A DNA stretch of 64,000 bases from Bog-950 sp035299425 (GCA_035299425.1 DATGWP010000181.1:6615-70614); one strand, 5' to 3'; positions 29,701 through 38,088 are shown, counted from the first letter of the stretch. Translations and numbers: made by a program. Notes: generated by a model not told the origin, from the letters alone.

Positions 29701-29825
29701 GAAGTTTTTGTGGCTGCCTGCAAATCATTATTATATCCTACGGCAATTAGCAGTAGAAATAAAAACAATAAACCGTTGGTTACAGATTTGATAGTTGTGT
29801 GGGTGATAAATAACATGGCTGACAT
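20790..29825 (-). CDS. giant T9SS-exported beta-repeat surface protein, 3011 residues
   Basis: A signal peptide (about residues 10-37) is followed by a G8-like region (GNWSAPATWSPSGVPAPGDDVII...) and then very long beta-repeat sequence rich in Thr, Ser, Gly, Asn and Ala with almost no charge. Modules of about 288 residues, marked by NxxxxxGNWTNNGG and CTVAGNL, occur three times between residues about 275 and 1160. A second set of shorter repeats of about 70 residues (TINVTGGNWTSNAG...VIFSGTGAQAINGTATS) lies between about 1750 and 2100. Two or more Ig-like domains (DAGTVNLAATASAGTISWFAASSGG) come next, and a type A T9SS sorting domain (ISMYPNPTDNQVFI...MKQKLVVN) ends the protein. A surface adhesin or fibre is inferred. 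The next gene is a tandem paralogue. ATG at 29825 is taken; a second in-frame ATG is three codons later. Confidence 0.88.
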   Translation of the reverse strand: MSAMLFITHTTIKSVTNGLLFLFLLLIAVGYNNDLQAATKTSAATGNWSAPATWSPSGVPAPGDDVIIHGGHVVTVNGAYTCNNLDLGDATSGTTTVTVTTGNSLTINGAVRINPNNLASTFTLDAGAGTINMNGTFTSWSTSGTNSIRVSTGTFNITPAITINATTQNVTFTGAGTINFRNAFTDRYNKLVTFASCVVNFYNNYTVNTTAASWAAKGTAVFKGSASVVTPTTNLTLFNVQVDTNVTLASAAGTVVVGGNVVLSSGSVFTANKDFEIQGNWTNNGGILSGGSNTISFSGSTKTIGGTVGTTFPNLQIGVAASTTSVTMSRHNRCSNFTINGVSAARTFTLTTGDSLAIGGDLTINQATSNNTNQLAVNGGICTVAGNLVFAGTSTTTSRIGRVGVTSGVFRLAGTVTWMSNTVIATEVITVSTGSIVFDSPVTMGSASATMSITGAGSIYFNGTSATSFTFGGATAPSFSTASASNVYFAKGFTNNTNALTFHAASNTYLSGNGTITPSAAITFGHLLTTASAVDTIATGAAVIVAGNTTLASGSVLVLNQSLQLNGSWTNNGGTLNGGSNTVVLNGATKTIGGTSATAFPNLQLGAAASNGTYTVNSSISCNNLTFHSASNLRTLTISVGNTVAIAGNLTINQGTSAVTNTLAVNAGTCTVAGNLIFSGTNNGSYITRVAVTTGAFSVAGTVTWASNTAVTTEVISATTGTLTFGSPLTMGSGSGTLTVSGAGNIYFNGNTSTSFAFGGASTVPVFTTAAGCNLYFARGFTNNTNALTLNATSTATFTGHGTITPNAAITFGHVTISAAVNDTLASGSGAVIVKGDLTIGSGALFKANKDFEVAGNWTNNGGTFDGGTYTVIINGLTKTIGGTSATTFYNLQIGNTAVILNYTANKNITCNNLVFNGINTARTLTLSTGITLTINGNLTMNQPTGAVVNTLAVGAGTCTVAGNLVFAGTSNTATRIARVQVTSGSFTLNGSITWMSNTSSATEVITTATGTVTLANSVTMGSGSGTISVTGAGIINFNGSSAPCLAFGGATAPVLASAYGSTINFNSGLTATTTALTFAVGSTQVFRGTATLTTTSAVTFGNFQITSGHTITMAGNMSVKGNWNNNGTFVPSTYGVTFNGGTIQTVIHSGGETFYNLTVSPFGGVIQILNDVLVTNSLNLNGANIDLNGYTLTLGNSAGAALVYSAGQMYGGSFKRWFPASAITSTTGNKYGLFPIGTSLEYRPITINSTVSPTTAGYVTATHANVAGATVVTYTDNEGANIEQIANMHSDVSTSGLAGGTYNIDVRFTDMGSVGSVSNLKLLTYTGSTMGSYGTHTTTTGPVEQPVGHRTGLTVSNLNNEWVIGTNDRNATPMYRYVYSRKTGNWNDVTVGNSTWSYTPGGSGASCNCLPTSSGYATIETGHTVTVSFSDSVKFLDIDTGGALVVPVARTLNVTSSLEAFGTGTFTVNGTLNVGNELKLSSATSPTVNNNVNVYGYFTLPAGANYTQSGGTLTVDGDMTLSGALSIASGADFDFNGAGARLYGTGTFTTASGGSFPLNNNKLIMPGAAITIGTAGTNTTVALGTGSIVNNLGSVTVYGNVTGTGTSVWINNANSVLKSSGAILSTGILDASISPNTVEYTGSGAQTIKVPLTTYYELKATNAGTKTMGGDIIVDGVLTLGGSVLLNESTNILSGDGGLTMSGTSELRLSRSTDVSVYPELDGAYNLTGGTVTITQTADSCVVHAGQYYNLKLNGSAPYDLTGVNNIANNLDIQSTAYLNDNTTLTVGGTFTYSSTGTTTLHDSIAVNGLVISAGTINDGEGTINVFGTGGFTRSSSATFNATTGNVYFTGSGAQTLGGTATSHTFNNLFISKTSGTVTVGGSATSMILAANLTLNSGTLDKGTAATITMAGGSWIINSGSFTPGTGTVVFNGASDQAIKGTSASASFNNLTVNNPGFTLTAEESVTTLNISGNLTLTDGELDAGTATTINVTGGNWTSNAGIFTPAGSNVIFSGTGAQAINGTATSQNFYSLTTNKSAGTLSVAGSTDTLTIDGNHSILAGTFNVGTADIINLHGNWSMTGGTFTNTGSTVVLNGSGIQLISSTGAFNSLEMNNPTGYASLGTNITVNGTLALNNGLIHTNAYTVVIPATATVTGASAVSYINGNEQMFVPNSAAPTETFAIGDGSGYAPVTIAFTGTTTGSGSVTAYTTGGDDADIANSGISSDKSVNRAWTLANSGVSGFTSYDATYYYPALEIDGGANTSYFFVKRYSGGVWNNTTTGTRAGTSTQATGETVFGKVIVGEKETLTIDVQPADTTVCTGTVVLLVANSSSLPAPAVKWQRDPNTGTFADITGGMDGSVYTGYTSDTLRIANPAGLGAYRYRAIYSNVNGSVTSDTADLTVNTAPTVTASLGDTICDLGTASLSATASAGVLNWYETASDTDIINTGTTYTTPVISSTFTYYAGALAGGCPSASRTAVTALVTEVPTVASTTPGSVCDAGTVNLAATASAGTISWFAASSGGSALATGGSYTTPSISTTTNYYVDATLNGCTTGTRTAVAAIVSTTPTATIAYQSCGGVDGNTTIQIGHTGGTAPYTYKLNSGSFTATDTVHIANESNQNYYVRDTYGCTSSATNYTATTIDPARIANVGSSSTCSCASHGEGREVYLTNSSGDLIAIVNDMGHDLGDITATVYTRSNPVVLTNNQGGTDAALSRSFVLDFAGTNLSPAVEVKFPFTNAEFNELVSASLATPAAGDDVALVSDLGSTQYEGPTEDDTYNTSDATLLLHHTQLSSGSLLGGKYVTIGLTANGEHWLHGNGNNSPLPVKLVSFEATANAAAQQVETKWVTSLEIDNDYFTVERSADGVNFSEAGQVDGAGNNTTTLTYSFTDTKPLGGTSYYRLKQTDFDGKFTYSHVVAVNLNGQAAISMYPNPTDNQVFIAVSNPGKEVDLSIFDLNGRQLYSQHFEGETFKQQQTLSLQVKDLLAAGIYMVTVASNGTEMKQKLVVN
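26470..29020 (-). repeat. three tandem copies of a module of about 865 bases inside the giant gene
   Basis: The repeated protein segment begins near NKDFEIQGNWTNNGG and includes CTVAGNL, WMSNT..ATEVI, GAGxIYFNGxS and TFGG. Its CTVAGNL marker occurs near residues 379, 669 and 957, a period of about 288 residues. The start of a fourth copy (MSVKGNWNNNGTF) is followed by different sequence. The paralogue at 30230-37576 has one CTVxGNL marker. Boundaries were read by eye and are approximate. Confidence 0.75.
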
Positions 29826-30165
29826 TTAATCATTAAAAAAAATCTTATACAAGTCCTAATCTTTACGGGCTGTAGATTTGTCAGTTTCAGTTTGCGCTAT
29901 GTTTCACACAAGCATTATCTTGTATTCTTAAGTTTAGTGTATGTAAATGACTGTTGCCAACCGGAAGCTGACATTGAAAAACAAGCACTTACGAATAAAT
30001 TTCTTGTTTAAACGTATGTTGTATAGAGAGATTAGCGGGCTAATTGGCCGTATTTATGTCATGTTATGAGAAAATATTGCATAACAGATTAAAACTTGTA
30101 AAGAATTTAATATTCCGGCCTGGCCGGCCCGGAATTTATTGTGTTAAGCGGGTTTATATTAATAA
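29826..30165. other. gene-free stretch between the two giant genes
   Basis: About 340 bases upstream of the 3011-residue protein gene, with no supported gene. It must carry that gene's promoter, but no TAnnTTTG with proper spacing was recognised on the minus strand. A frame of about 86 codons on the plus strand that runs into the end of the neighbouring giant gene is not considered real. Confidence 0.5.
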
Positions 30166-30209
30166 AAAAGAGGGCAGCAGCGCAAATATCAGCGCTACTG
30201 CCCTCTTTT
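30166..30209 (-). terminator. intrinsic terminator of the 2448-residue protein gene
   Basis: AAAAGAGGGCAG pairs with CTGCCCTCTTTT, and AGCGC pairs with GCGCT inside it, separated by one unpaired base on each side. On the minus strand the hairpin is followed by TTTTTTATT. It lies 21 bases after the stop codon. Confidence 0.85.
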
Positions 30210-30229
30210 ATAGAGAGAAAAAAAGGTGT

Positions 30230-33200
30230 TTAATCCAGAATCAGTTTCTGCTTATACTCGGTACCATTGCTGGCTACATTTACCATATAAATACCTGCAG
30301 CTAGCAATTGTTTTACCTGTAGCTTTAGCACTTGTTCTGTTGTGCTTCTGTTACCCTCGAAAGATTGTTCGAAGAGCCTACGGCCACTAACATCGTGTAT
30401 AGATATGGCAATTTCGGTTCCCGGATTGGCCACAGCTACAAACAAATCGTCTTCGGCAGGGTTAGGATACATGCGCACGGCGGTCTGCTCGCCCATAGCC
30501 ACTGCTACCACGTTAGAATAGGTAAAATGGCCATCAAAGTCAGTTTGTTTTAAGCGGTAGTACGAAACACCTGTTAAAGGTTTAGTATCATTAAACACGT
30601 AGCTAACAGCGGTGGTACTATTGCCTGTGCCTTCTACGCGGCCTGCTTCGGTAAAGTTAATTCCATCGCTGCTTCTTTCTACTGTAAAGTAATCATTGTT
30701 TATCTCCATGCTGGTAACCCACTTTGTTTGTACTTGTTGCAATACAGGTTTAGCAGTAGCTTCAAAAGAAACCAGTGTTACCGGTAGCGGGCTACCGTTG
30801 CCACCGCCATGTAACCAGTGCTCGCCATTAGCCGATAACCCTATTTTCACAAACTTGCCATTAAGTATGTTGCCGGTTCCCATATTACGGTGAAACACAA
30901 GCATAGTAGCTGCAGCAGAGTTATAAGTAGAATCTTCATCCGGACCTTCATACTGTGTGCTGCCTATATCTGCTATGCTATTGATATCATCAGCCGTTTC
31001 AGGCGTAACAGCAGATGCAGTCATCAAATCGCTTAACTCGGTGTCTGTAAAAGGGAACTTAACTTCTACTGCTGGTACTAAGTTGGTGCCGGCAAAATCA
31101 AGCACATAGTTTTTTCCCAGGGCAGCTGAGTTACCACCTTGATTGTTGTTTATAATTACAGGCGAAGCCTTGGTGTAAACAGTGGCTGTAATGGTACCCA
31201 GGTCGTGGCCCTTATCGTTTATTACAGCTATCAGGTTACCCAAGCCATCGGTAAGGTATACATCGCGACCCTCGTTAGATGAAGGACAGCTGCAACTGGT
31301 AGAACCAAGCGCCGAAGGAACTTGTGTAGGCACAGGTGCAGTAGCAGCATAGTTGGTAGGGTCTGATACGCAGTTGTTATTATCCTTTACATAGTAGTTA
31401 TTGCTAGAGCCGTTAGCCACATGTACGGTATCGGTGCTGGTAAAAGTTACATTATCTATACTGTATAAAAATGGCCCCGTGCCACCCGCTGGTGTTACAC
31501 GTATAGTGGTGCTGCCGTTTACACCCGCACACGATTGGTAGCCAATAGTAGCCACCGGCTTGCCTGCAACAGTTGCAGTTACAGCTGTACGGCTGGCAGT
31601 AGTACAACCGTTGCTGGTTGCATCTACATAATAAGGGGTAGTAACAGCTATAGAAGGAGTGGTAAAGGTGGTGCCGCTGCCCAGCGATGGGCCGCCCGAT
31701 GAAGCTGCATACCAGTTAATAGTTCCCGCACTGGCTGTAGCCCCTAAATCTACCGTACCTGCATCGCAACGCAGGGCCGGCGTGGTACCGGTAATAGTTG
31801 GTGTAGTGTTTACTGTGGCTACCACAGCTGTGCGCGAGGCAGTAGTACAGCCAACGCTGGTAGCCTCCACATAGTAAGTTGTAGTGCTGCCTATGGATGG
31901 TGTTACAAAACTTGTACCCGTGCCTAAAGATGAACCACCACTTGCAGCTGCATACCAATTAATAGTACCTGCACTGGCCGTAGCACCCAGGTTTACAGTA
32001 CCGGCATCGCAACGCGCTGCCGGTGTAGTACCCGTAATAGTTGGAGTAGTGTTTACTGTAAGTGCAGCCTGGTTAGAGGTAGCACTGCCGTTTATATTGG
32101 TAAATACTGCGCGGTATTTATAGCTACCCAGGCCGGTTACATCCGAAATTGTAAGCGTACTGGTTGTAAAGTTGCTGTATACGCTACCATCCATACCAGC
32201 AGTAATATCGGCAAAGGTACCCGTGTTAGGGTCGCGCTGCCATTTTACCGTTGGTGCCGGTGTAGAGGTAGAAGTGCTGCTGAAAATAGTACCCAGGCCT
32301 GAGCATACAGTGCTATCTGCAGGATGAGTAGCAACTGTTATAGTTGCTTTCTCTCCAATCTGTATTTTGCCAAAATCTGTTTCGCCGGTAGCCTTAGTAC
32401 TGCTGGCAGTTTTTGTTCCTGCTGTGGTAGAATACCAGGTAACGCCGGTTTTGCGGCGTATTTCAAAGTTGGCCGGTGTAGTACCTAAGTCGCGGTCGCC
32501 GGCTGCAAAGTTATAAGTTGGTGAGTAGGAAGTAAACCCTGCTACACCGCTATTAGTAAGGGTCCAGGTACGGTTAACGCTCTTGGTAGGGTCTATACCA
32601 GAGTTATTAATATCAGCGTCGTCGCTACCCGATGTGCAGGCAATAATTGAGCCCGAGCCACTGGTAGTGCCTGTAAACTCTACCAATACCGGAGCATAAG
32701 CCGAGCCATCACCCACATCAAATGTTCTTGCCGGGGCGGCTGTATTGGGTATATATATTTCTTCATTTCCGTAAATGTATTTCAGCGCATCGGCACCACT
32801 TACAGTACCGTTGGCAGCTATAGATACACGGTTGGCACCGGTTATCAGGCGGCCACCTACAAAGGTAAGCGAATCGGCTACCGACACTATAGAAGTGCTG
32901 CCATCTATAGTAAGGTCCTCCAAGGCTTTGTTTATTGTAAGTTTATAGAAACCCTGCGAAGTTGCAGAGCCATTTATAGCCTGCGCAGTGCTACTGTTAA
33001 AAGTAACTTTACCGGTACCATAGGTAAATGAGCCACCGTTATTTGTCCAGTTACCACCGGCATAAATATTTACTGCGGTACCTTTATCAAAAGTGCCGGA
33101 AGTAATGGTCATGTCCGAGTTTAGTGTTAATGCTGTGGCACTACCGCTTACGCTCAATGTGCTGGCTGTTTTATTTACCGAAAGCTTATTGAATGTATGG

Positions 33201-36200
33201 CTGGTAGCCGTACCGTTTATAGCTTGCGCCACACTACCGCTAAAGGTTACCCGGCTGGTACCAGGTGTAAAGGAGGCGCTATCCTTTGTCCAGTTGCCTG
33301 CCGTCATAAAAATATCGGCCGCAGTACCTGCGTTAAATGTACCGGCTGTTAAAGCCATATTACCGCTAAGCGTAAGTGTAGTTATACTACCCCCCACAGC
33401 CAAAGCAAATCCGGTTTTATTTACAGTAACATTATTAAAGGTGGTTGCGCTGGCTAACCCCTGTATGCTCTGGTCAACGGCAGTGCTGTTAAATGTAACA
33501 GTGCCGGTGCCGGCAGTAAAGCTACCACCGTTGTTAACCCAGTTACCACCCGTCATATTTATATCTGCAGCGGTACCTTTATCCAATACACCCGCATTCA
33601 ATGTCATATCGCCGCCAACATTTAGTGTAGTAGTACTACCCCCTACGGTAACTGTGTTAGATGGCTTATTTACGCAAAGTGAGTTAAAGGTTTGTGAAGT
33701 AGATGTTCCACCCAAAGTTTGGCTGCTGGTTCCTGTAAAATATACTGTACCTGTAGATGGTGTAAAGGTAGCACCGCTGGCTTTGCTCCAGCCGCCGCTG
33801 CCTTTTACATTTATACTGTTTCCGGCGGTATTGATAGTTCCCGCAGTCATAGTAATACCACCTACCGCAATACTGTCGTTCAGCAAGCTGCTGCCGCTGG
33901 TGTTATGGGTAAATGTTCCGTCTATAGTAAGTACGCTGTTGTTATTTAAAAAGGCCGTATTCAGCACATCCAGGTTATTGGTAATACTGCTTACTGCGCC
34001 CAGGTCGTAACCGTGGGTACCATTCAGTTTAAGGTTATAGTAAGGCCCGTCGTTTACCACGGCGCTATCGCCGTTTTGGGTAATGGTAACAGTACCGCCT
34101 GTAAGGCTATAACTGCCCCGCAGTTCAGGGTATACATCTGCATCTGTAGTCCGGGTCATCTTCAGCTCTGTACCGCTGGTCATAGTTAAGTTAGCATTGC
34201 CCGATAGTACAAATGAACCTTCCTCTAAAACTACCGAGCCGCCTATGCTCACAATGCTATCTACCGGCACATTGCCTACCAGCGATTTGGTTCCGCTGTT
34301 AGATACAACCAGTGAGTGGTAGCTTTCGGCAGGCACTTTAATATTTTGCGCGCCGCTTCCGTTATAAGTCACTATATTAGGTGATGTAATGGCATCCAGT
34401 GTTCCTGTAGCTAACAACGCACCGGTTACTTTCAATTCCGAATTGGCATTGTTTATCCAGGTAGAGGTAACATCAGTACCGGTCAAATTACCGTTGATAG
34501 TAAGTGAGCCTAAGTTATTTATAATAGTATTGGCAGCCAGGGTTACATGGGTATTGGCACCCGATGTTCCAATAGTCAAAGAAGTTCCTTCAGCAATGGT
34601 TTTATCATTGGTTATGGCCAGGGCACCGCCGGCATTGGTGGTAAAAGTACCGGTACCGCTCAATTCTGAGTTTACCCCGCTAAAAGCGATGGTAGCGCCC
34701 GATGAAAGGCTCATGGCGCCATTTATAGCCATATCACCGGTTACAGTCAGTGTTCCGCTGCTATGGGTATAGGTAGCGCCCGAGTCAAGCGTAAACCAGC
34801 CCGATACGGTTACATTGCCCGAAAATGTTTGCGATGATGTTGGGCTAAACAAAAGTTCGCCCGTAACATTCAGCGTTCCGTTATTGGTAAAGGTAGCCGT
34901 GCCAAACATATCCATGTTGCCGGTCACGTTAAAAACCTTAGTTGCATTTATTACCAGTGCACCGGTATTCATTATATCCAAAAACTGTACAGTATCAGTA
35001 GCAGTTACGGTAACCGTATGGCCTGCTTCAATTACGGCGTAGCCGCCGGCAGTTGGCAAGCAGCTGCAAGCTGCGCCTGAGCCACCGGCTGTATAGCTCC
35101 AGGTACCGGTTGCACTGTTATCGTTCCAGTTACCCGTTTTGCGCGAGTAAACATAAGTATACAAAGGCGTGCCGTTTCTATCATTAGTACCTATTACCCA
35201 CTCATTGTTAAGGTTAGTAACCGATAAGCCCGTGCGCTTGCCTGTAGGCCCGCTTATAGGCCCTAAAGTAGCCGAGTGTGTTCCGCAACTGCCCATTACC
35301 GAACCCGTATAGGTTACCAGTTTCAGGTTCGCTATATTGCCCGCAGTACCCATCTGCGTAAACTTTACATCCAGGTTATACGTACCGCCCGCCAGGCCCG
35401 AAGTAGTAATATCCGAATGCTGGTTTGCTATCTGTTGAATATTCGATCCTTCATTATCTGTGTAAGTAACATTTATACCACCCGTAGCATTGGTATGCGT
35501 AGCCATTACATAACCGGCAGTAACCGGGTTAACCGTTGAGTTAATAGCAACAGGCCTGTATTGGTTAACATGCCCTATAGGAAATAAGCCATAAAACGAA
35601 CCGGAGTTGCTGGTAATGGCCGCCACCGGAAACCAACGCTTAAAAGTACCACCATAGGCTATACCGGCACTACGACTTAGCGCAGCGCCTGCGCTGTTAC
35701 CTAAGGTTAAAGTATAGCCATTCAAATCAAAATTTGTTCCGCTCATGGTAAGCGTATTTGTTACCATCACGTCGCTCAGCAATTTTACTGTAGCCCCTAT
35801 CTGGCTGCCGGTTAACTTATAAAAAGTTTCACCGCCGCTGCGGTTTATGGTTTTGGTGCCCGACCCGTTAAAGGTAACAGTGTAAGTACCTGGTGCAAAA
35901 GTTCCATTATCGGTCCAGTTACCTTTTACATAAAAATTGCCGGCAGCTGTTAATGTAGCGCCAGAGCCAATGGTAATGTTAGCCAGGGTAAGCGTGGCAT
36001 TAGGTGTTAATGTACCGGTACCGGTAAATACCATATTTGAGCCCGTTGCCATGGTTAGGGCTGTGGTATTAGTGGTTAAACCCTTTGCAAAATTAAGTGT
36101 GCCGCCATAGGCAGCAGTCAAAACAGGAGCCGTGCCACCACCAAAAGTAAGTGAAGGAGCCGATGTGCCGTTGAAGTTTATTTCGCCCGAGCTGGTAAGC

Positions 36201-37576
36201 GCAATAGTGCCGCTCTTATCGCCCTGCGTAATAGAGCTATTAAAATTAACAGTACCCGTACCCACCGATATTACTTCGGTAGCTACAGCCGAGTTGCTCA
36301 TCCAGGTAATGGTGCCTGCCAGTGTAAAGGTACCGCTGGTTATTGTTATATTATTTGTGCGCTTGGTGCTATTGTTGCTACCCGAAAATATGAGGTTGCC
36401 GCCAACGGTACAAGTGCCGGCCCCTACCGATAATAAAGATGATTTATTATCTCGTGAGGGCTGCGCCAGGGTAAGATTACCGGTAACCGTTAAAGTTTTT
36501 CCCGAACTGATTGTTACCGAACGGTTATTATCCGGAGTGGAATAAGTTAAAGCAGCTACCGTAGTGTTTTGAGAAATTACCACGCTGATATCGGCACCGT
36601 TACCGCTACCTATTTGCAGGGTAGGCAATGTAAGCGCCGAGCTGCCGCCTATAGTTTGCGTAGTGCCCGAGCCCTTCATAGTAAGTGTTACTGCTCCGGC
36701 TACTAATGTACCGTTATTTACAAAGTTACCATTTAGCTGAAAGTTATCGCTCATGGTAAACGTGGCCGAAGAGTTAACCGTTAGGGTTCCACCCACTGTT
36801 AAGGCACCCGTAGCCGAAAATGCCAGCGTGGTAGATGCGCTGCTCATTATGTTAACTGTATTAAGCGTAATATTTTTGGTAGGGGTAATAGTTCCGGTGC
36901 CATAAAAATTAGCCGTACCCACATTATTCCATGATACATTGCTGCCGCTTATAGTATAGTTGCCATAAAAGTTAACGGTGCAACCTGTGTAAAAAGTAAA
37001 CTGGTTATGCGCGTCAGAAAAGTTTGAACCAAAGGTAATGGCACCACCCCCGGTAAATACAACATGCTGGTCATTATCGGTAAGGTTTACCGCCGCTGCA
37101 AAATACATAGAACCCGTACTTACCTGAAAGGTGTTGCTGCCGCTGGTTCCCCAGTGCGAAAATGTTCCGTTAAAATACATATCACCGGGGCCTGCATCTA
37201 TAGTATAGTCCGAGCCTCTGTTCCAGGCATTAAAATCCAAATCGCCGGTTACCGTAAGGCTGTTACCTGCAGTTATAATTTTTACAATAGTGTTGCTTGA
37301 GTTGTTATGCCCTATAATTAAATCGCGGCACACGTAATCACCATCTACGGTTACAGTTCTACCGCTGTTTATTATTACATTATCGGTATCGCTGGGCACC
37401 CCGGCGGGGCTCCAGATGCTGGCATTGCTCCAGTTACCATTGCTGGTAGCAGTTTTGGTATTGATAGCCAGTGCCGGAATAGATAACACTAATGCTAATA
37501 GCATTGCGGCAGTAGTAATCCAACCTGGGGTTGAAAAACTATCGGGGGACCTTAAATGAGTAGCCTTGTTTTCCAT
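30230..37576 (-). CDS. giant T9SS-exported beta-repeat surface protein, 2448 residues (paralogue)
   Basis: The protein has the same plan as its downstream neighbour: a signal peptide with an unusually long N-region (cleavage near residue 37, SIPALA), then GNWSNASIWSPAGVPSDTDNV, beta-repeat modules, a ~70-residue repeat block (NVGGDMTLNAGVLDKGTAADINMTGGNW type), two Ig-like domains (RCDAGTVNLGATASAGTINWYA), the NEGRDVYLTDGLGNLIAVIND region and a type A T9SS sorting domain (VRMYPNPAEDDLFV...YKQKLILD). It carries only one CTVGGNL module where the neighbour has three, and the length difference of 563 residues is close to two modules. Both run in the same direction, so a tandem duplication followed by module gain or loss is likely. 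A surface role is inferred. Confidence 0.88.
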   Translation of the reverse strand: MENKATHLRSPDSFSTPGWITTAAMLLALVLSIPALAINTKTATSNGNWSNASIWSPAGVPSDTDNVIINSGRTVTVDGDYVCRDLIIGHNNSSNTIVKIITAGNSLTVTGDLDFNAWNRGSDYTIDAGPGDMYFNGTFSHWGTSGSNTFQVSTGSMYFAAAVNLTDNDQHVVFTGGGAITFGSNFSDAHNQFTFYTGCTVNFYGNYTISGSNVSWNNVGTANFYGTGTITPTKNITLNTVNIMSSASTTLAFSATGALTVGGTLTVNSSATFTMSDNFQLNGNFVNNGTLVAGAVTLTMKGSGTTQTIGGSSALTLPTLQIGSGNGADISVVISQNTTVAALTYSTPDNNRSVTISSGKTLTVTGNLTLAQPSRDNKSSLLSVGAGTCTVGGNLIFSGSNNSTKRTNNITITSGTFTLAGTITWMSNSAVATEVISVGTGTVNFNSSITQGDKSGTIALTSSGEINFNGTSAPSLTFGGGTAPVLTAAYGGTLNFAKGLTTNTTALTMATGSNMVFTGTGTLTPNATLTLANITIGSGATLTAAGNFYVKGNWTDNGTFAPGTYTVTFNGSGTKTINRSGGETFYKLTGSQIGATVKLLSDVMVTNTLTMSGTNFDLNGYTLTLGNSAGAALSRSAGIAYGGTFKRWFPVAAITSNSGSFYGLFPIGHVNQYRPVAINSTVNPVTAGYVMATHTNATGGINVTYTDNEGSNIQQIANQHSDITTSGLAGGTYNLDVKFTQMGTAGNIANLKLVTYTGSVMGSCGTHSATLGPISGPTGKRTGLSVTNLNNEWVIGTNDRNGTPLYTYVYSRKTGNWNDNSATGTWSYTAGGSGAACSCLPTAGGYAVIEAGHTVTVTATDTVQFLDIMNTGALVINATKVFNVTGNMDMFGTATFTNNGTLNVTGELLFSPTSSQTFSGNVTVSGWFTLDSGATYTHSSGTLTVTGDMAINGAMSLSSGATIAFSGVNSELSGTGTFTTNAGGALAITNDKTIAEGTSLTIGTSGANTHVTLAANTIINNLGSLTINGNLTGTDVTSTWINNANSELKVTGALLATGTLDAITSPNIVTYNGSGAQNIKVPAESYHSLVVSNSGTKSLVGNVPVDSIVSIGGSVVLEEGSFVLSGNANLTMTSGTELKMTRTTDADVYPELRGSYSLTGGTVTITQNGDSAVVNDGPYYNLKLNGTHGYDLGAVSSITNNLDVLNTAFLNNNSVLTIDGTFTHNTSGSSLLNDSIAVGGITMTAGTINTAGNSINVKGSGGWSKASGATFTPSTGTVYFTGTSSQTLGGTSTSQTFNSLCVNKPSNTVTVGGSTTTLNVGGDMTLNAGVLDKGTAADINMTGGNWVNNGGSFTAGTGTVTFNSTAVDQSIQGLASATTFNNVTVNKTGFALAVGGSITTLTLSGNMALTAGTFNAGTAADIFMTAGNWTKDSASFTPGTSRVTFSGSVAQAINGTATSHTFNKLSVNKTASTLSVSGSATALTLNSDMTITSGTFDKGTAVNIYAGGNWTNNGGSFTYGTGKVTFNSSTAQAINGSATSQGFYKLTINKALEDLTIDGSTSIVSVADSLTFVGGRLITGANRVSIAANGTVSGADALKYIYGNEEIYIPNTAAPARTFDVGDGSAYAPVLVEFTGTTSGSGSIIACTSGSDDADINNSGIDPTKSVNRTWTLTNSGVAGFTSYSPTYNFAAGDRDLGTTPANFEIRRKTGVTWYSTTAGTKTASSTKATGETDFGKIQIGEKATITVATHPADSTVCSGLGTIFSSTSTSTPAPTVKWQRDPNTGTFADITAGMDGSVYSNFTTSTLTISDVTGLGSYKYRAVFTNINGSATSNQAALTVNTTPTITGTTPAARCDAGTVNLGATASAGTINWYAAASGGSSLGTGTSFVTPSIGSTTTYYVEATSVGCTTASRTAVVATVNTTPTITGTTPALRCDAGTVDLGATASAGTINWYAASSGGPSLGSGTTFTTPSIAVTTPYYVDATSNGCTTASRTAVTATVAGKPVATIGYQSCAGVNGSTTIRVTPAGGTGPFLYSIDNVTFTSTDTVHVANGSSNNYYVKDNNNCVSDPTNYAATAPVPTQVPSALGSTSCSCPSSNEGRDVYLTDGLGNLIAVINDKGHDLGTITATVYTKASPVIINNNQGGNSAALGKNYVLDFAGTNLVPAVEVKFPFTDTELSDLMTASAVTPETADDINSIADIGSTQYEGPDEDSTYNSAAATMLVFHRNMGTGNILNGKFVKIGLSANGEHWLHGGGNGSPLPVTLVSFEATAKPVLQQVQTKWVTSMEINNDYFTVERSSDGINFTEAGRVEGTGNSTTAVSYVFNDTKPLTGVSYYRLKQTDFDGHFTYSNVVAVAMGEQTAVRMYPNPAEDDLFVAVANPGTEIAISIHDVSGRRLFEQSFEGNRSTTEQVLKLQVKQLLAAGIYMVNVASNGTEYKQKLILD

Positions 37577-37881
37577 AATTGTCTTTATTATAATTTCTCT
37601 TGTTTTACCCCTAACTATACAGCCCGGGGTGTGTAATAAGAAAAAAGCTAATAACAGCTTATCTCCCTTTACGCTATGGTTACAGCGTTGTTACAATCTG
37701 CAGGTATTTATTCCACAAGTCTTAATTAGTGTATTGCAAAAAAATAATTTGCCCTTAAAAAGTAATTGACTTTCAATTAATTGCCCCAAACAGGGTTTCA
37801 TGTGCCATAAAAAACCATCCTTTTACTTGACAAAGTTTGAGTTGTAATTTATATTAATGCTAAACCCAAACTTAAACAGCT
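37577..37881. other. gene-free stretch upstream of the 2448-residue protein gene
   Basis: About 305 bases, AT-rich, upstream of both a minus-strand giant gene and a plus-strand small ORF. No exact TAnnTTTG with a -33 partner was recognised on either strand, and no hairpin of note. Confidence 0.45.
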
Positions 37882-38088
37882 ATGAAGTCATTATTTCATC
37901 CTCCCTCTGTATTATTTGGTTGCGATCATCTATCTGTAACCCACCATGTACAACAAAACTGCGAAACGGCCGGTGAAGTTGAACACCACAACTTCAATGC
38001 GCCCACTATCAAAATGTTTATACCGCTTACACCGCCGGTAGCACAAGAGCCGTGTATGCAAAAGGTGCAAAAGCCCAAGGCAGATTAA
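37882..38088 (+). CDS. possible small protein of 68 residues
   Basis: The ORF starts at an ATG in an otherwise gene-free region and has no competing gene on the other strand. The product is rich in His and Cys (CDHLSVTHHVQQNC, GEVEHHNF, ...EPC) and Pro, with no signal peptide or known motif. It is 190 bases upstream of the ArsR-type regulator gene on the same strand. It could be a real small gene or a random open frame; no homology is recognised. Confidence 0.35.
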   Translation: MKSLFHPPSVLFGCDHLSVTHHVQQNCETAGEVEHHNFNAPTIKMFIPLTPPVAQEPCMQKVQKPKAD

